NCBI GenBank assembly: GCA_026985375.1
Contig: JALSQP010000158.1
Coordinates: 1-6,061, forward strand
Source: Desulfurococcales archaeon
GTDB taxonomy: Archaea > Thermoproteota > Thermoprotei_A > Sulfolobales > Desulfurococcaceae
DNA length: 6,061 nucleotides
Direction: 5' to 3'
In this document: piece by piece, positions 1 to 4,895 of the stretch
Position numbering within the stretch: position 1 is the stretch's first letter
How the letters are laid out: each line of letters opens with the position of its first letter
Position numbers and translations under genes: made by a program
The notes under the pieces: model-generated
Databases searched by the model: none
What the model was told of the DNA's origin: nothing
Seen by the model: only the letters and a program-made list of their open reading frames with translations

Positions 1-464
1 AATGCGAGCCCCAATCCCCTCCTATGATACCAGATCATTGTGAAATGATAATCGATTACCGTATGATACCATCTGAAAGCAAAGGAAGAAATAATCTCCA
101 GGATCAAGAATGCCATCCAGCAAATTGAGGGCATAACAAATGTACATTACCTAATAGACCAGGCGAGAATGTGGACAGGGAAATAATTACTATAGAACAC
201 TATTTCCCAGCCTGGATATACCAAGGTGAACTAAGCCTACACATCCTCAGTCTTACCAAAAAATACAATAGCGAAGCATCACTTGAATATTGGAGGTCCA
301 GTACGGACGGTGTGTACTCAGCAGGAATAAGGAATATACCAACTATAGGAATCAGTCCCGGAAACGAGGAACTGAGCCATAAACCAAACGAGTATGTATC
401 GATCAAAGAATTAGAAGCTTCACGCAAGATCTATGCGGAGCTAGCACTTCAACTATTCCGTTAA
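1..464 (+). pseudogene. M20-family metallopeptidase (ArgE/DapE/YgeY-like), C-terminal part, frameshifted
   Basis: This is the 3' part of a zinc-dependent M20 amidohydrolase/peptidase gene whose 5' end lies outside the window. Homology is spread over two reading frames. Frame 3 (from base 3) reads PDHCEMIIDYRMIPSE, the family's 'PD.CE..IDYR..P.E' strand. Around base 78 it passes to frame 1 (79-180), which encodes an amphipathic helix and ends in RMWTG before a TAA at 184. At about 178-180 it returns to frame 3, giving EHYFPAW, STDGVYSAG, IPTIGISPGNEELSHKPNEY and a TAA at 462-464. The last block carries the C-terminal metal-ligand His of M20 enzymes. Both shifts fall at short homopolymers (AAA 76-78, GGG 178-180) and cancel each other. 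A further irregularity may exist near 12-24, where NASPN is in frame 1 and PMIPDHC in frame 3. The open stretch 171-464 with a GTG start could be annotated as a 97-aa protein, but it lacks the catalytic domain. Decay is favoured; sequencing error is possible. Confidence 0.8.
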
Positions 465-485
465 GACTAGGAAAATTAGGGGAAG

Positions 486-592
486 CGCCGGGGGCGGGAT
501 TTGAACCCGCGCGGGGAACCCCCCACCGGCTCTCCACACACCATGTCGAGGGCTTAGCAGGCCGGCGCCCTACCAGGCTAGGCGACCCCGGC
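486..592 (-). tRNA. tRNA-Ser(GCT), intron-containing
   Basis: On the minus strand a complete serine tRNA can be folded. The acceptor stem is GCCGGGG (592-586) with CCCCGGC (493-487) and discriminator G at 486. The D stem pairs GCC with GGC and the D loop contains TGGTA. The anticodon stem is CCGGC/GCCGG (530-526 for the 3' side) and the loop CTGCTAA has anticodon GCT at 558-556, decoding AGC/AGU. A 15-nt variable arm has a GGGG/CCCC stem around TT, as expected of a class II Ser tRNA. The T arm is GCGGG/CCCGC with TTCAAAT. Removing the 23-nt intron leaves 84 nt. CCA is not encoded, since the following bases read CTTCC. The very GC-rich stems are typical of hyperthermophiles. The gene starts 7 bp after the stop codon of the upstream membrane-protein gene and converges on the M20 pseudogene. 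Confidence 0.96.
532..554 (-). other. tRNA-Ser intron (position 37/38)
   Basis: This 23-nt insertion interrupts the anticodon loop after A37 (base 555) and ends before A38 (base 531), the canonical archaeal site. It supports a 3-4-3 bulge-helix-bulge. The 5' bulge is UA^A. A 4-bp helix pairs exon CUGC (32-35) with intron GUGG near its 3' end (two Watson-Crick and two G-U pairs). The 3' bulge is AG^A, directly against the anticodon stem. The tRNA splicing endonuclease would be expected to cut here. The inner intron helix is short and imperfect. Confidence 0.88.
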
Positions 593-599
593 TCCTCAA

Positions 600-1856
600 T
601 CATACCTTTTCCGCACTAATTGGCTTATAACTTTTCTTCGGATTTAAGCATAGGATTTCTGACGCAATTGCCAAGAATACGATTATCTGTATTATGTTTC
701 TAACCTGTACTATCCACTGCACAGGCGAATTAAGGCTCCACGGGTCAAATACTAATCCTAGATTTAGGAAAGATAAGATCTTCCTCAAATACAGGTCGTG
801 AAACCATAAAAGAATAATGGACGCATTAAGAGCGTCAGATAATAAGATGAAGATTTTCACCCTAAGCTCTCTTGCCACAAGTAAAAGACTTGAAGCAACA
901 ATTAAGCCATATTGTGGTAGGTAAGAGATGCTAAATAAGATAGAAAATGTGATAACCAGCAATACTTTAGCGCCTAGATCTCCTAATCTTCTACAATATG
1001 AAGATTTCACGTTTAATCCAACTATAAGGAAAACAAAAATCATTGTTACGATGTAAGAGAGAGGCATAATGTAATCCGGGCTTATTTTCGAAGTAAGGAT
1101 TAGGAATGAACAGTTTAGGCATGATACAGGAAAATATCTATCTAGAAATAACGTTAAGGATTTATCGCTAAGAAATAGTGAAGTATACGACAATAAAGGA
1201 ACAATAACTCCGCTAATAAAACGCCTCATCTGATCCCTTCTTTCATAATAAATGCTGTAGATGAACAATGGCATCAATACAGCCGAGTATGGATTCGTAG
1301 CGATCATAAGGCCTAGCACCAGTCCTGATAGAAAATGGTATTTCTTACTAAGAGAATAAATGAGAAGCATCAAGAGCGCTAGCCAGAGCATTGCCCAGCT
1401 GTATATAACATATATCAGTAGCGATGGCATAATAAATAGGGATATCTTTGATTTGGTCTCAACGATTTTGTCGAGGAAGTAAAAATAAAACAGTAAAAAG
1501 ATAAAACTGAACAGCGAATACATTATATAGAATATACTATATATGAGCTCCATAGATAAATGAACATGAGTTATCACGTGACAAAAATATGTAAGTCTAA
1601 TAAGAGCAAGCCATAGAAATCCTATCAAGGGAGGATATGCAAACGAGTAATCAAAGTATGGGTTTGATATTAGGTATTTCTCAGCGCTTCCGAAGCTAGT
1701 TATGGATGATTTGAGATAGGCGAGAAAATCGGTATAAATAGGATGAAATAACTCGTTATGAAATATGATTTTCTGTAATGTTAAAGGCATATGAACAACA
1801 AAGTTAACAATCCAAATTATCAACGATATAAGTAATATTTTGTATAAGGTTTTCAA
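600..1856 (-). CDS. polytopic membrane protein, putative GT-C (GT87-like) glycosyltransferase
   Basis: This 418-aa protein is almost entirely hydrophobic, with roughly ten predicted transmembrane segments starting at residues 5-22. Features resembling GT-C glycosyltransferases of the GT87/DUF2029 kind are an acidic residue in the first outside loop (TD, 42-43), the YPPL motif at 74-77 in SFAYPPLIGFLW, and LPQYGLIV near 313-320, like the P.QY-containing late segment of that group. Such enzymes transfer sugars from lipid-phosphate donors on the outer membrane face. The donor and acceptor here are unknown. A CxxC (Cys246, Cys249) lies in a predicted loop. The start is TTG at 1856-1854, chosen because GGTGA (1868-1864) sits 7 nt upstream and TM1 follows directly. 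The gene is divergent from a PMT-like gene, which supports a glycosylation role. Its TGA stop is 7 bp from tRNA-Ser. The membrane assignment is firm and the enzymatic class tentative. Confidence 0.72.
   Translation of the reverse strand: MKTLYKILLISLIIWIVNFVVHMPLTLQKIIFHNELFHPIYTDFLAYLKSSITSFGSAEKYLISNPYFDYSFAYPPLIGFLWLALIRLTYFCHVITHVHLSMELIYSIFYIMYSLFSFIFLLFYFYFLDKIVETKSKISLFIMPSLLIYVIYSWAMLWLALLMLLIYSLSKKYHFLSGLVLGLMIATNPYSAVLMPLFIYSIYYERRDQMRRFISGVIVPLLSYTSLFLSDKSLTLFLDRYFPVSCLNCSFLILTSKISPDYIMPLSYIVTMIFVFLIVGLNVKSSYCRRLGDLGAKVLLVITFSILFSISYLPQYGLIVASSLLLVARELRVKIFILLSDALNASIILLWFHDLYLRKILSFLNLGLVFDPWSLNSPVQWIVQVRNIIQIIVFLAIASEILCLNPKKSYKPISAEKV
625..636 (-). promoter_or_regulatory. BRE/TATA promoter of tRNA-Ser inside the preceding CDS
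   Basis: On the minus strand GAAAAG-TTATAA (636-625) matches a purine-rich BRE followed by an archaeal TATA box. Its centre is about 35 bp upstream of the tRNA 5' end, so with the usual spacing of about 26 bp transcription would begin about 8 nt before the mature tRNA. The box lies in the codons for the ..SYKP.. tail of the 418-aa membrane protein. The match is by pattern only. Confidence 0.5.
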
Positions 1857-1863
1857 GAGGTTT

Positions 1864-1900
1864 TCACCAAATACAGGTTTTCTTTAATTTTATTTTATGT
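1864..1900 (-). promoter_or_regulatory. promoter and RBS of the 418-aa membrane protein gene
   Basis: On the minus strand an A/T-rich element (ACATAAAATAAAATT, 1899-1885) could be the TATA box. Counting about 26 bp downstream puts the transcript start just upstream of GGTGA (1868-1864), which is spaced 7 nt from the TTG start. The RBS is convincing and decides the start codon; the exact TATA position is uncertain in this AT-rich stretch. Confidence 0.5.
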
Positions 1901-1907
1901 GGCTATG

Positions 1908-1933
1908 ATTAATATTTTACAGACATATTATGT
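1908..1933 (+). promoter_or_regulatory. promoter of the PMT-like operon with a small palindrome
   Basis: ATTAATATTTTA (1908-1919) is a TATA-like element whose usual 26-27 bp spacing predicts initiation near 1941, leaving a leader of about 10 nt before ATG 1951. Immediately downstream, ACATA-T-TATGT (1923-1933) is a perfect 11-bp palindrome between TATA and the predicted start, the usual place for an archaeal repressor site. No strong Shine-Dalgarno precedes ATG 1951, as is common for near-leaderless first genes. Confidence 0.4.
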
Positions 1934-1950
1934 TTTGACGGTAGATCGGT

Positions 1951-3438
1951 ATGAGTCGAAACATGTCTACGGATAGAAAAGAGGAAATAGCGATCACTGT
2001 ATTGCTCATTATAGTGTTGGCTGTTGCAGCCTATAACTTTTACTCATTAGATCAAAAGCTCACATTCGAAGAAATCAGCAGGGGTGGTAAGGGATATGTT
2101 TCTGATGAGGTTTGGTATGTTTCGAGTGCTAGGAATATTCTAGAAAAAGTGTTTCATGTTCTGCCGAGATTCCATGGAGAGCCCGGTGCCTCCATCATAT
2201 ATACTATGCCAGCGAATACGTCAGCTATTTATGATGGAGCTAAACTATATAACGTTAAGATAGTTGATATGAGTTATAATAAGATTAATGCATTCTATGT
2301 GCAGGCGCCAACGATAAGCTACATAGAAAGATATGTTTCTTATTTGAAGAGTAATGGAGTTCGTGTTACTGATGTTGTTTATGGATGGCGTATACCTGAT
2401 GCTACAAATATTAATAATTACATGAACTACGAACACCCACCACTTGTGAAATATTTAATAGCTTTATCGATGATAATATTCGGAGATTATCCGCTTTTCT
2501 GGAGGATTCCAAGTATTATAGCTGGTTTGCTTGTCATCTTTTTCACATATTTAGTAATGAAAAATCTCACTAAAAATAAATGGTTAGCTCTTGGCGTATC
2601 TGCCGCTTTACTACTTGATCCTATTCTTCGTGCAATGTCGAGCATTGCTATGCTTGACGTATTTGTAGCGCTAGCAACGATTATAGCCGTGTATTTTGCC
2701 TCCAAAAAGAAATACAAGCTGGCAATAATAACTGGGGTTCTGGGCTCCATTGTTAAGTTTAGCGTATTGTTTGTCATGATACCTATATCGATCCTATATG
2801 TTAGGGAAGCGGTTAAAAAGGATCGGAGATTTTCGACTCTTATATATTCGGGTATCGAGGTTGTGCTTATTAGCATTATATTGTTCCTACTGTTTCAGAT
2901 CATGGTCTCATTACCGCTGATTATGTATACTGGTTTTTCATCATGGTTTCAACAATCAATAACTGGTGCTATATCTTGGCATTTATCCATAAAATGTAGT
3001 GGGCCTAACTGCCCAGTGTCTTCTACACCTATAGATTGGTTTCTTGGTGTAAACTCGTTTGTACTATATTATTTCAAGAACAACAGAGCACTACTAGCAC
3101 AGACACTATGGCCTGCATGGGCTTTATCACTAGTAATGTTTGCTCTCCTACTACCTGCGTATAGAAAACATCGCGGATTTGCTATGGCTTCATTATTTTT
3201 ATTTGGCGTACTTGCAGGCTATGTTCTAGATTATGTTCTTGGCGGAAAAACACAGTATAGCTTCTACGCGGTTCAACTTGTTCCATACGTCTATATGGTT
3301 CTAGGCTTCTCGTTGTTCGATATAATGGTTTCAAAAGAGCGTTTCAAACAAATATTGAGAGACTGGTATGCTATATTCGGTAAGATGTGGGATATAATAC
3401 TTGATGCCCTGGTGATCAGGTATGGATACAAGGAGTGA
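1951..3438 (+). CDS. GT39/PMT-family glycosyltransferase (protein O-mannosyltransferase-like)
   Basis: This 495-aa integral membrane protein has TM1 at about 11-33, a long extracytoplasmic loop, then about nine further membrane segments. The PMT signature is clear: SDEVWYV with the catalytic-type Asp52-Glu53, YEHPPLVKYL (160-169, the E/HPP motif), FGDYPLFWRIP with Arg185, and an AMLDVF segment (Asp236) in the position of the conserved 'R.D' helix. PMT enzymes use dolichyl-phosphate sugars to glycosylate proteins or lipids on the outer face; the substrate here is unknown. The DE and HPP motifs are about 108 residues apart, suggesting an inserted domain in loop 1. Cys349 and Cys354 lie in a predicted outside loop (KCSGPNCP). 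An in-frame stop at 1942-1944 limits the start to ATG 1951 or ATG 1963. The end overlaps the next gene by 17 bp, so the two form an operon. Confidence 0.87.
   Translation: MSRNMSTDRKEEIAITVLLIIVLAVAAYNFYSLDQKLTFEEISRGGKGYVSDEVWYVSSARNILEKVFHVLPRFHGEPGASIIYTMPANTSAIYDGAKLYNVKIVDMSYNKINAFYVQAPTISYIERYVSYLKSNGVRVTDVVYGWRIPDATNINNYMNYEHPPLVKYLIALSMIIFGDYPLFWRIPSIIAGLLVIFFTYLVMKNLTKNKWLALGVSAALLLDPILRAMSSIAMLDVFVALATIIAVYFASKKKYKLAIITGVLGSIVKFSVLFVMIPISILYVREAVKKDRRFSTLIYSGIEVVLISIILFLLFQIMVSLPLIMYTGFSSWFQQSITGAISWHLSIKCSGPNCPVSSTPIDWFLGVNSFVLYYFKNNRALLAQTLWPAWALSLVMFALLLPAYRKHRGFAMASLFLFGVLAGYVLDYVLGGKTQYSFYAVQLVPYVYMVLGFSLFDIMVSKERFKQILRDWYAIFGKMWDIILDALVIRYGYKE
3411..3417 (+). promoter_or_regulatory. 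strong Shine-Dalgarno inside the PMT gene
   Basis: GGTGATC, fully complementary to the archaeal 16S 3' tail (GAUCACC), sits 4 nt before ATG 3422. It fixes the start of the 231-aa protein inside the last codons of the PMT gene and implies coupled translation. Confidence 0.8.
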
Positions 3439-4117
3439 CTACAGAATATTATTGCTAGAGAAAGCCATTGATGAGCTCGCGACGCGAATAAAGAATTGGA
3501 GTCTACCTTTTCCCATCAATAAAGGGAAGTTAGAGGAGCTGGTGAAACGAGCTAAAAATGCCGTATATAGGATAAAGTACTCTTTCTTGCCAGCAAAAAA
3601 TCTAATGGAATTGCCTGAAATCAGCGAGTTGGAGAAACTCGGAAAACATATACGTGAGGAGCTCTTCAAAAACTACACTGCCATGAGAACTCGGGTTCGG
3701 TTCACTACTAAACAAAGACTCATCATTGCTGAGATCAAATACTGTCTTTGGATGATCATGGGTTTTCGTCGAAGATTAAGGTATGGTGATGAGAAACTTC
3801 CTGAATATGCTGTAGATGTTATAGGCGTCGAGGTATTATCGGTACAAAAACATCCTTTCGCCAACAATCTTAAAGTACTGAAGGCTGGAACCGAGAAATT
3901 TGGCTTCATAATTGTTACAAATATTAAAAATATAAAAGTGGGTGAGGTACGGGCTGTTGCTATCCTTCCTCCTCGGGAGTTCATGGGAATAATAAGTGAG
4001 GCCATGATAGTATCCGATGTGCTAGATAATGATATGAAAGGAAAATTTGTGCCCCATTCTATTATCAACTTGAATGAGTTGAGATCCAAAATTATAGAAA
4101 TTATCGAGAGTCATTAG
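3422..4117 (+). CDS. protein with C-terminal EMAP/MetG-type tRNA-binding OB fold
   Basis: This is a 231-aa soluble protein in two parts. Residues 1-125 are largely helical and basic, with the heptad-like EKAIDELATRIKN and a K/R-rich stretch around 88-120 (FRRRLRY); I recognise no family for this half. Residues 130-200 resemble the tRNA-binding OB fold found at the C terminus of MetRS, in Trbp111/CsaA and in EMAPII. The resemblances are V..V..VQKHPFANNLKVLKAG (compare EKHPNADKL), IIVTN, VGEVRAVAILPP and FMGIISEAMIV (compare G..SEGM). Ala194 replaces the usual Gly of SEGM. The inferred role is binding of tRNA or other structured RNA. It is not itself an aminoacyl-tRNA synthetase: no HIGH/KMSKS or other catalytic motifs are present. 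The start is ATG 3422, backed by the GGTGATC four bases upstream. It overlaps the PMT gene by 17 bp and is probably cotranscribed with it, a pairing without an obvious functional explanation. Confidence 0.8.
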   Translation: MDTRSDYRILLLEKAIDELATRIKNWSLPFPINKGKLEELVKRAKNAVYRIKYSFLPAKNLMELPEISELEKLGKHIREELFKNYTAMRTRVRFTTKQRLIIAEIKYCLWMIMGFRRRLRYGDEKLPEYAVDVIGVEVLSVQKHPFANNLKVLKAGTEKFGFIIVTNIKNIKVGEVRAVAILPPREFMGIISEAMIVSDVLDNDMKGKFVPHSIINLNELRSKIIEIIESH

Positions 4118-4162
4118 TTTTGGGGTTTTTAAATTTTTATGCTGGCATTCTTTTAACGGTGA
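4118..4162 (+). promoter_or_regulatory. T-rich terminator/promoter region and RBS of the RHH gene
   Basis: After the TAG at 4115-4117 come T-rich runs (4118-4121, 4126-4130, 4134-4138) that could end the upstream operon. TTTTTAAATT (4126-4135) also reads as a TATA box; its spacing predicts initiation near 4157, right at the GGTGA RBS (4158-4162), which lies 6 nt before ATG 4169. Between TATA and start is ATGC-TG-GCAT (4139-4148), a short inverted repeat that could be an autoregulatory site for the encoded RHH protein. Confidence 0.5.
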
Positions 4163-4168
4163 AAAGAT

Positions 4169-4354
4169 ATGGCTGGAAGCATTGCGAGGATGAGGCTAAT
4201 TACTGTTAAAATGCCCGAGATATATGTTGAAGGATTAGACGAACTAGTAAAGATTGGTCGGTATAGTAGTAGGAGCGAAGTAATAAGAGTAGCTGTACGT
4301 GACCTCCTTAAGAAAGAATTATGGATACCGGAGACAGAACTTAGAGTCCAGTAA
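4169..4354 (+). CDS. ribbon-helix-helix (CopG/Arc-type) DNA-binding regulator
   Basis: This 61-aa protein is essentially one RHH domain. The N-terminal strand MRLITVKMP (8-16) is where two subunits form the DNA-contacting ribbon, with Arg9, Thr12 and Lys14 as alternating exposed residues. Helix A is [12 protein letters not shown] (19-30). A turn with YSSRSEVIR (32-40) leads into helix [15 protein letters not shown]. The SRSE.IR turn is the hallmark of CopG-like regulators. Such proteins bind short inverted repeats as dimers of dimers and often repress their own promoter. GGTGA 6 nt upstream supports ATG 4169; ATG 4190 is an alternative that would retain the whole domain. The gene appears to be a single unit, since its downstream neighbour is convergent with 18 bp between stops. 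The target is unknown; no partner toxin is adjacent on the same strand. Confidence 0.86.
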   Translation: MAGSIARMRLITVKMPEIYVEGLDELVKIGRYSSRSEVIRVAVRDLLKKELWIPETELRVQ

Positions 4355-4372
4355 CGGTTTTTAAGAGATAGT

Positions 4373-4831
4373 TTATTTGACGGATTTTCTAGCCTTTTCT
4401 ATTAATAACCTATATAGTGGCTCATCTAGTTCAAGAACTCTGAAACTTAGTGGCGGCATGAAACCCGGGAAAATCCTGCGTAGCTCGTTAAGGGTAATTG
4501 GATAGTCATACAGTTTGGGATTAACGACCTCAAGCGCCATAGCGGCTCGAGAGCCTGATATATAGCTATAATCATCTCTCCCCAGCCCTGTCTGCGTAAA
4601 TTCATTTAATTTACGCCAAACAGCGTTTGAATCACCAAATATGACCCTACCAACTGTAAACTCGCCGATTATTGCTTTTACACCCCCACTAGCATACACT
4701 ATAATTGTGGAACCGGGTTCTGGTTTGAGGCCAAACCATTTCCTCAGCTCAAACTTCTTTATGCCTGCAAATATTCTGTAGGCGTATTTAGGCCTAATAC
4801 TCATCAAATATACTTTCTTTTCCTCCTTCAA
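4373..4831 (-). CDS. PUA-like/ASCH-domain protein
   Basis: This 152-aa protein resembles the ASCH/PUA-like fold, a small beta barrel linked to RNA or modified-nucleic-acid binding. The first strand and helix VYLMSIRPKYAYRIFAGIKK run into FELRKW (28-32), the family's 'G.K..E.R' signature. There follow a strand pair with VYASGGVKAIIGEFTVGRVI (45-64), a helical insert (65-95), MALEVVNP (98-105), and the C-terminal PPLSFRVLEL (126-135). The likely role is RNA binding or regulation; the ligand is unknown. The start is TTG at 4831-4829. GGTGAT lies 4 nt upstream, and an ATG start at codon 10 would lose most of the first beta strand. It is divergent from trmI, sharing a 61-bp promoter region, and converges with the RHH gene. 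A T5 run (4358-4362) lies in the 18-bp gap between the convergent genes. Confidence 0.78.
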   Translation of the reverse strand: MKEEKKVYLMSIRPKYAYRIFAGIKKFELRKWFGLKPEPGSTIIVYASGGVKAIIGEFTVGRVIFGDSNAVWRKLNEFTQTGLGRDDYSYISGSRAAMALEVVNPKLYDYPITLNELRRIFPGFMPPLSFRVLELDEPLYRLLIEKARKSVK

Positions 4832-4835
4832 TCAA

Positions 4836-4841
4836 ATCACC
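4836..4841 (-). promoter_or_regulatory. Shine-Dalgarno deciding the TTG start of the ASCH gene
   Basis: On the minus strand GGTGAT occupies 4841-4836, 4 nt before TTG 4831-4829. This is the same site-to-start geometry as the GGTGATC before the 231-aa gene, and it supports the non-ATG start. Confidence 0.7.
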
Positions 4842-4854
4842 TGGTCTTCTCTAC

Positions 4855-4874
4855 TTTTAAAAACGGATTATATA
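4855..4874. promoter_or_regulatory. divergent TATA elements between the ASCH gene and trmI
   Basis: Two AT boxes occur in the 61-bp divergent gap: TTTTAAAA (4856-4863) and TTATATA (4868-4874). Read rightward, the first predicts a trmI transcript starting near 4886 and the second one starting near 4897. Read leftward, the second predicts initiation near 4844, just ahead of the ASCH-gene RBS. TTATATA may therefore serve both directions. Confidence 0.45.
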
Positions 4875-4895
4875 CATCTAGTATAATTCTAGATG
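4875..4895. repeat. 21-bp near-perfect palindrome over the trmI start codon
   Basis: CATCTAG (4875-4881) and CTAGATG (4889-4895) are exact reverse complements separated by 7 bp (TATAATT), in which two more pairs are symmetrical, so 9 of 10 symmetrical positions match. The right arm ends with the ATG at 4893. It starts directly after the TTATATA box, a typical operator position. The binding factor is unknown. Confidence 0.75.

Noticed and set aside
1..592. Integrated element at the tRNA-Ser gene (att site)
   Set aside because: No integrase, no second copy of the tRNA 3' end and no direct repeat are visible; the adjacent pseudogene alone is not enough.
403..603. 66-aa open frame on the minus strand over the tRNA
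   Set aside because: It reads through the tRNA-Ser gene and the M20 fragment; its composition follows the tRNA stems.
2487..2876. 129-aa minus-strand open frame within the PMT gene
   Set aside because: Antisense shadow of a gene with clear family motifs; no RBS or recognisable domain.
3786..3804. Second C-box/D-box-like pair (GTGATGA ... CTGA)
   Set aside because: Spacing of only about 8 nt is too short for a guide, and it is inside the OB-fold protein gene.
3673..4089. 138-aa minus-strand open frame within the OB-fold protein gene
   Set aside because: Antisense shadow; the sense frame has an RBS and a recognisable domain.
4169..4831. RHH protein plus ASCH protein as a toxin-antitoxin pair
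   Set aside because: The genes are convergent on opposite strands with separate promoters, not an operon, and the ASCH protein has no toxin hallmark.
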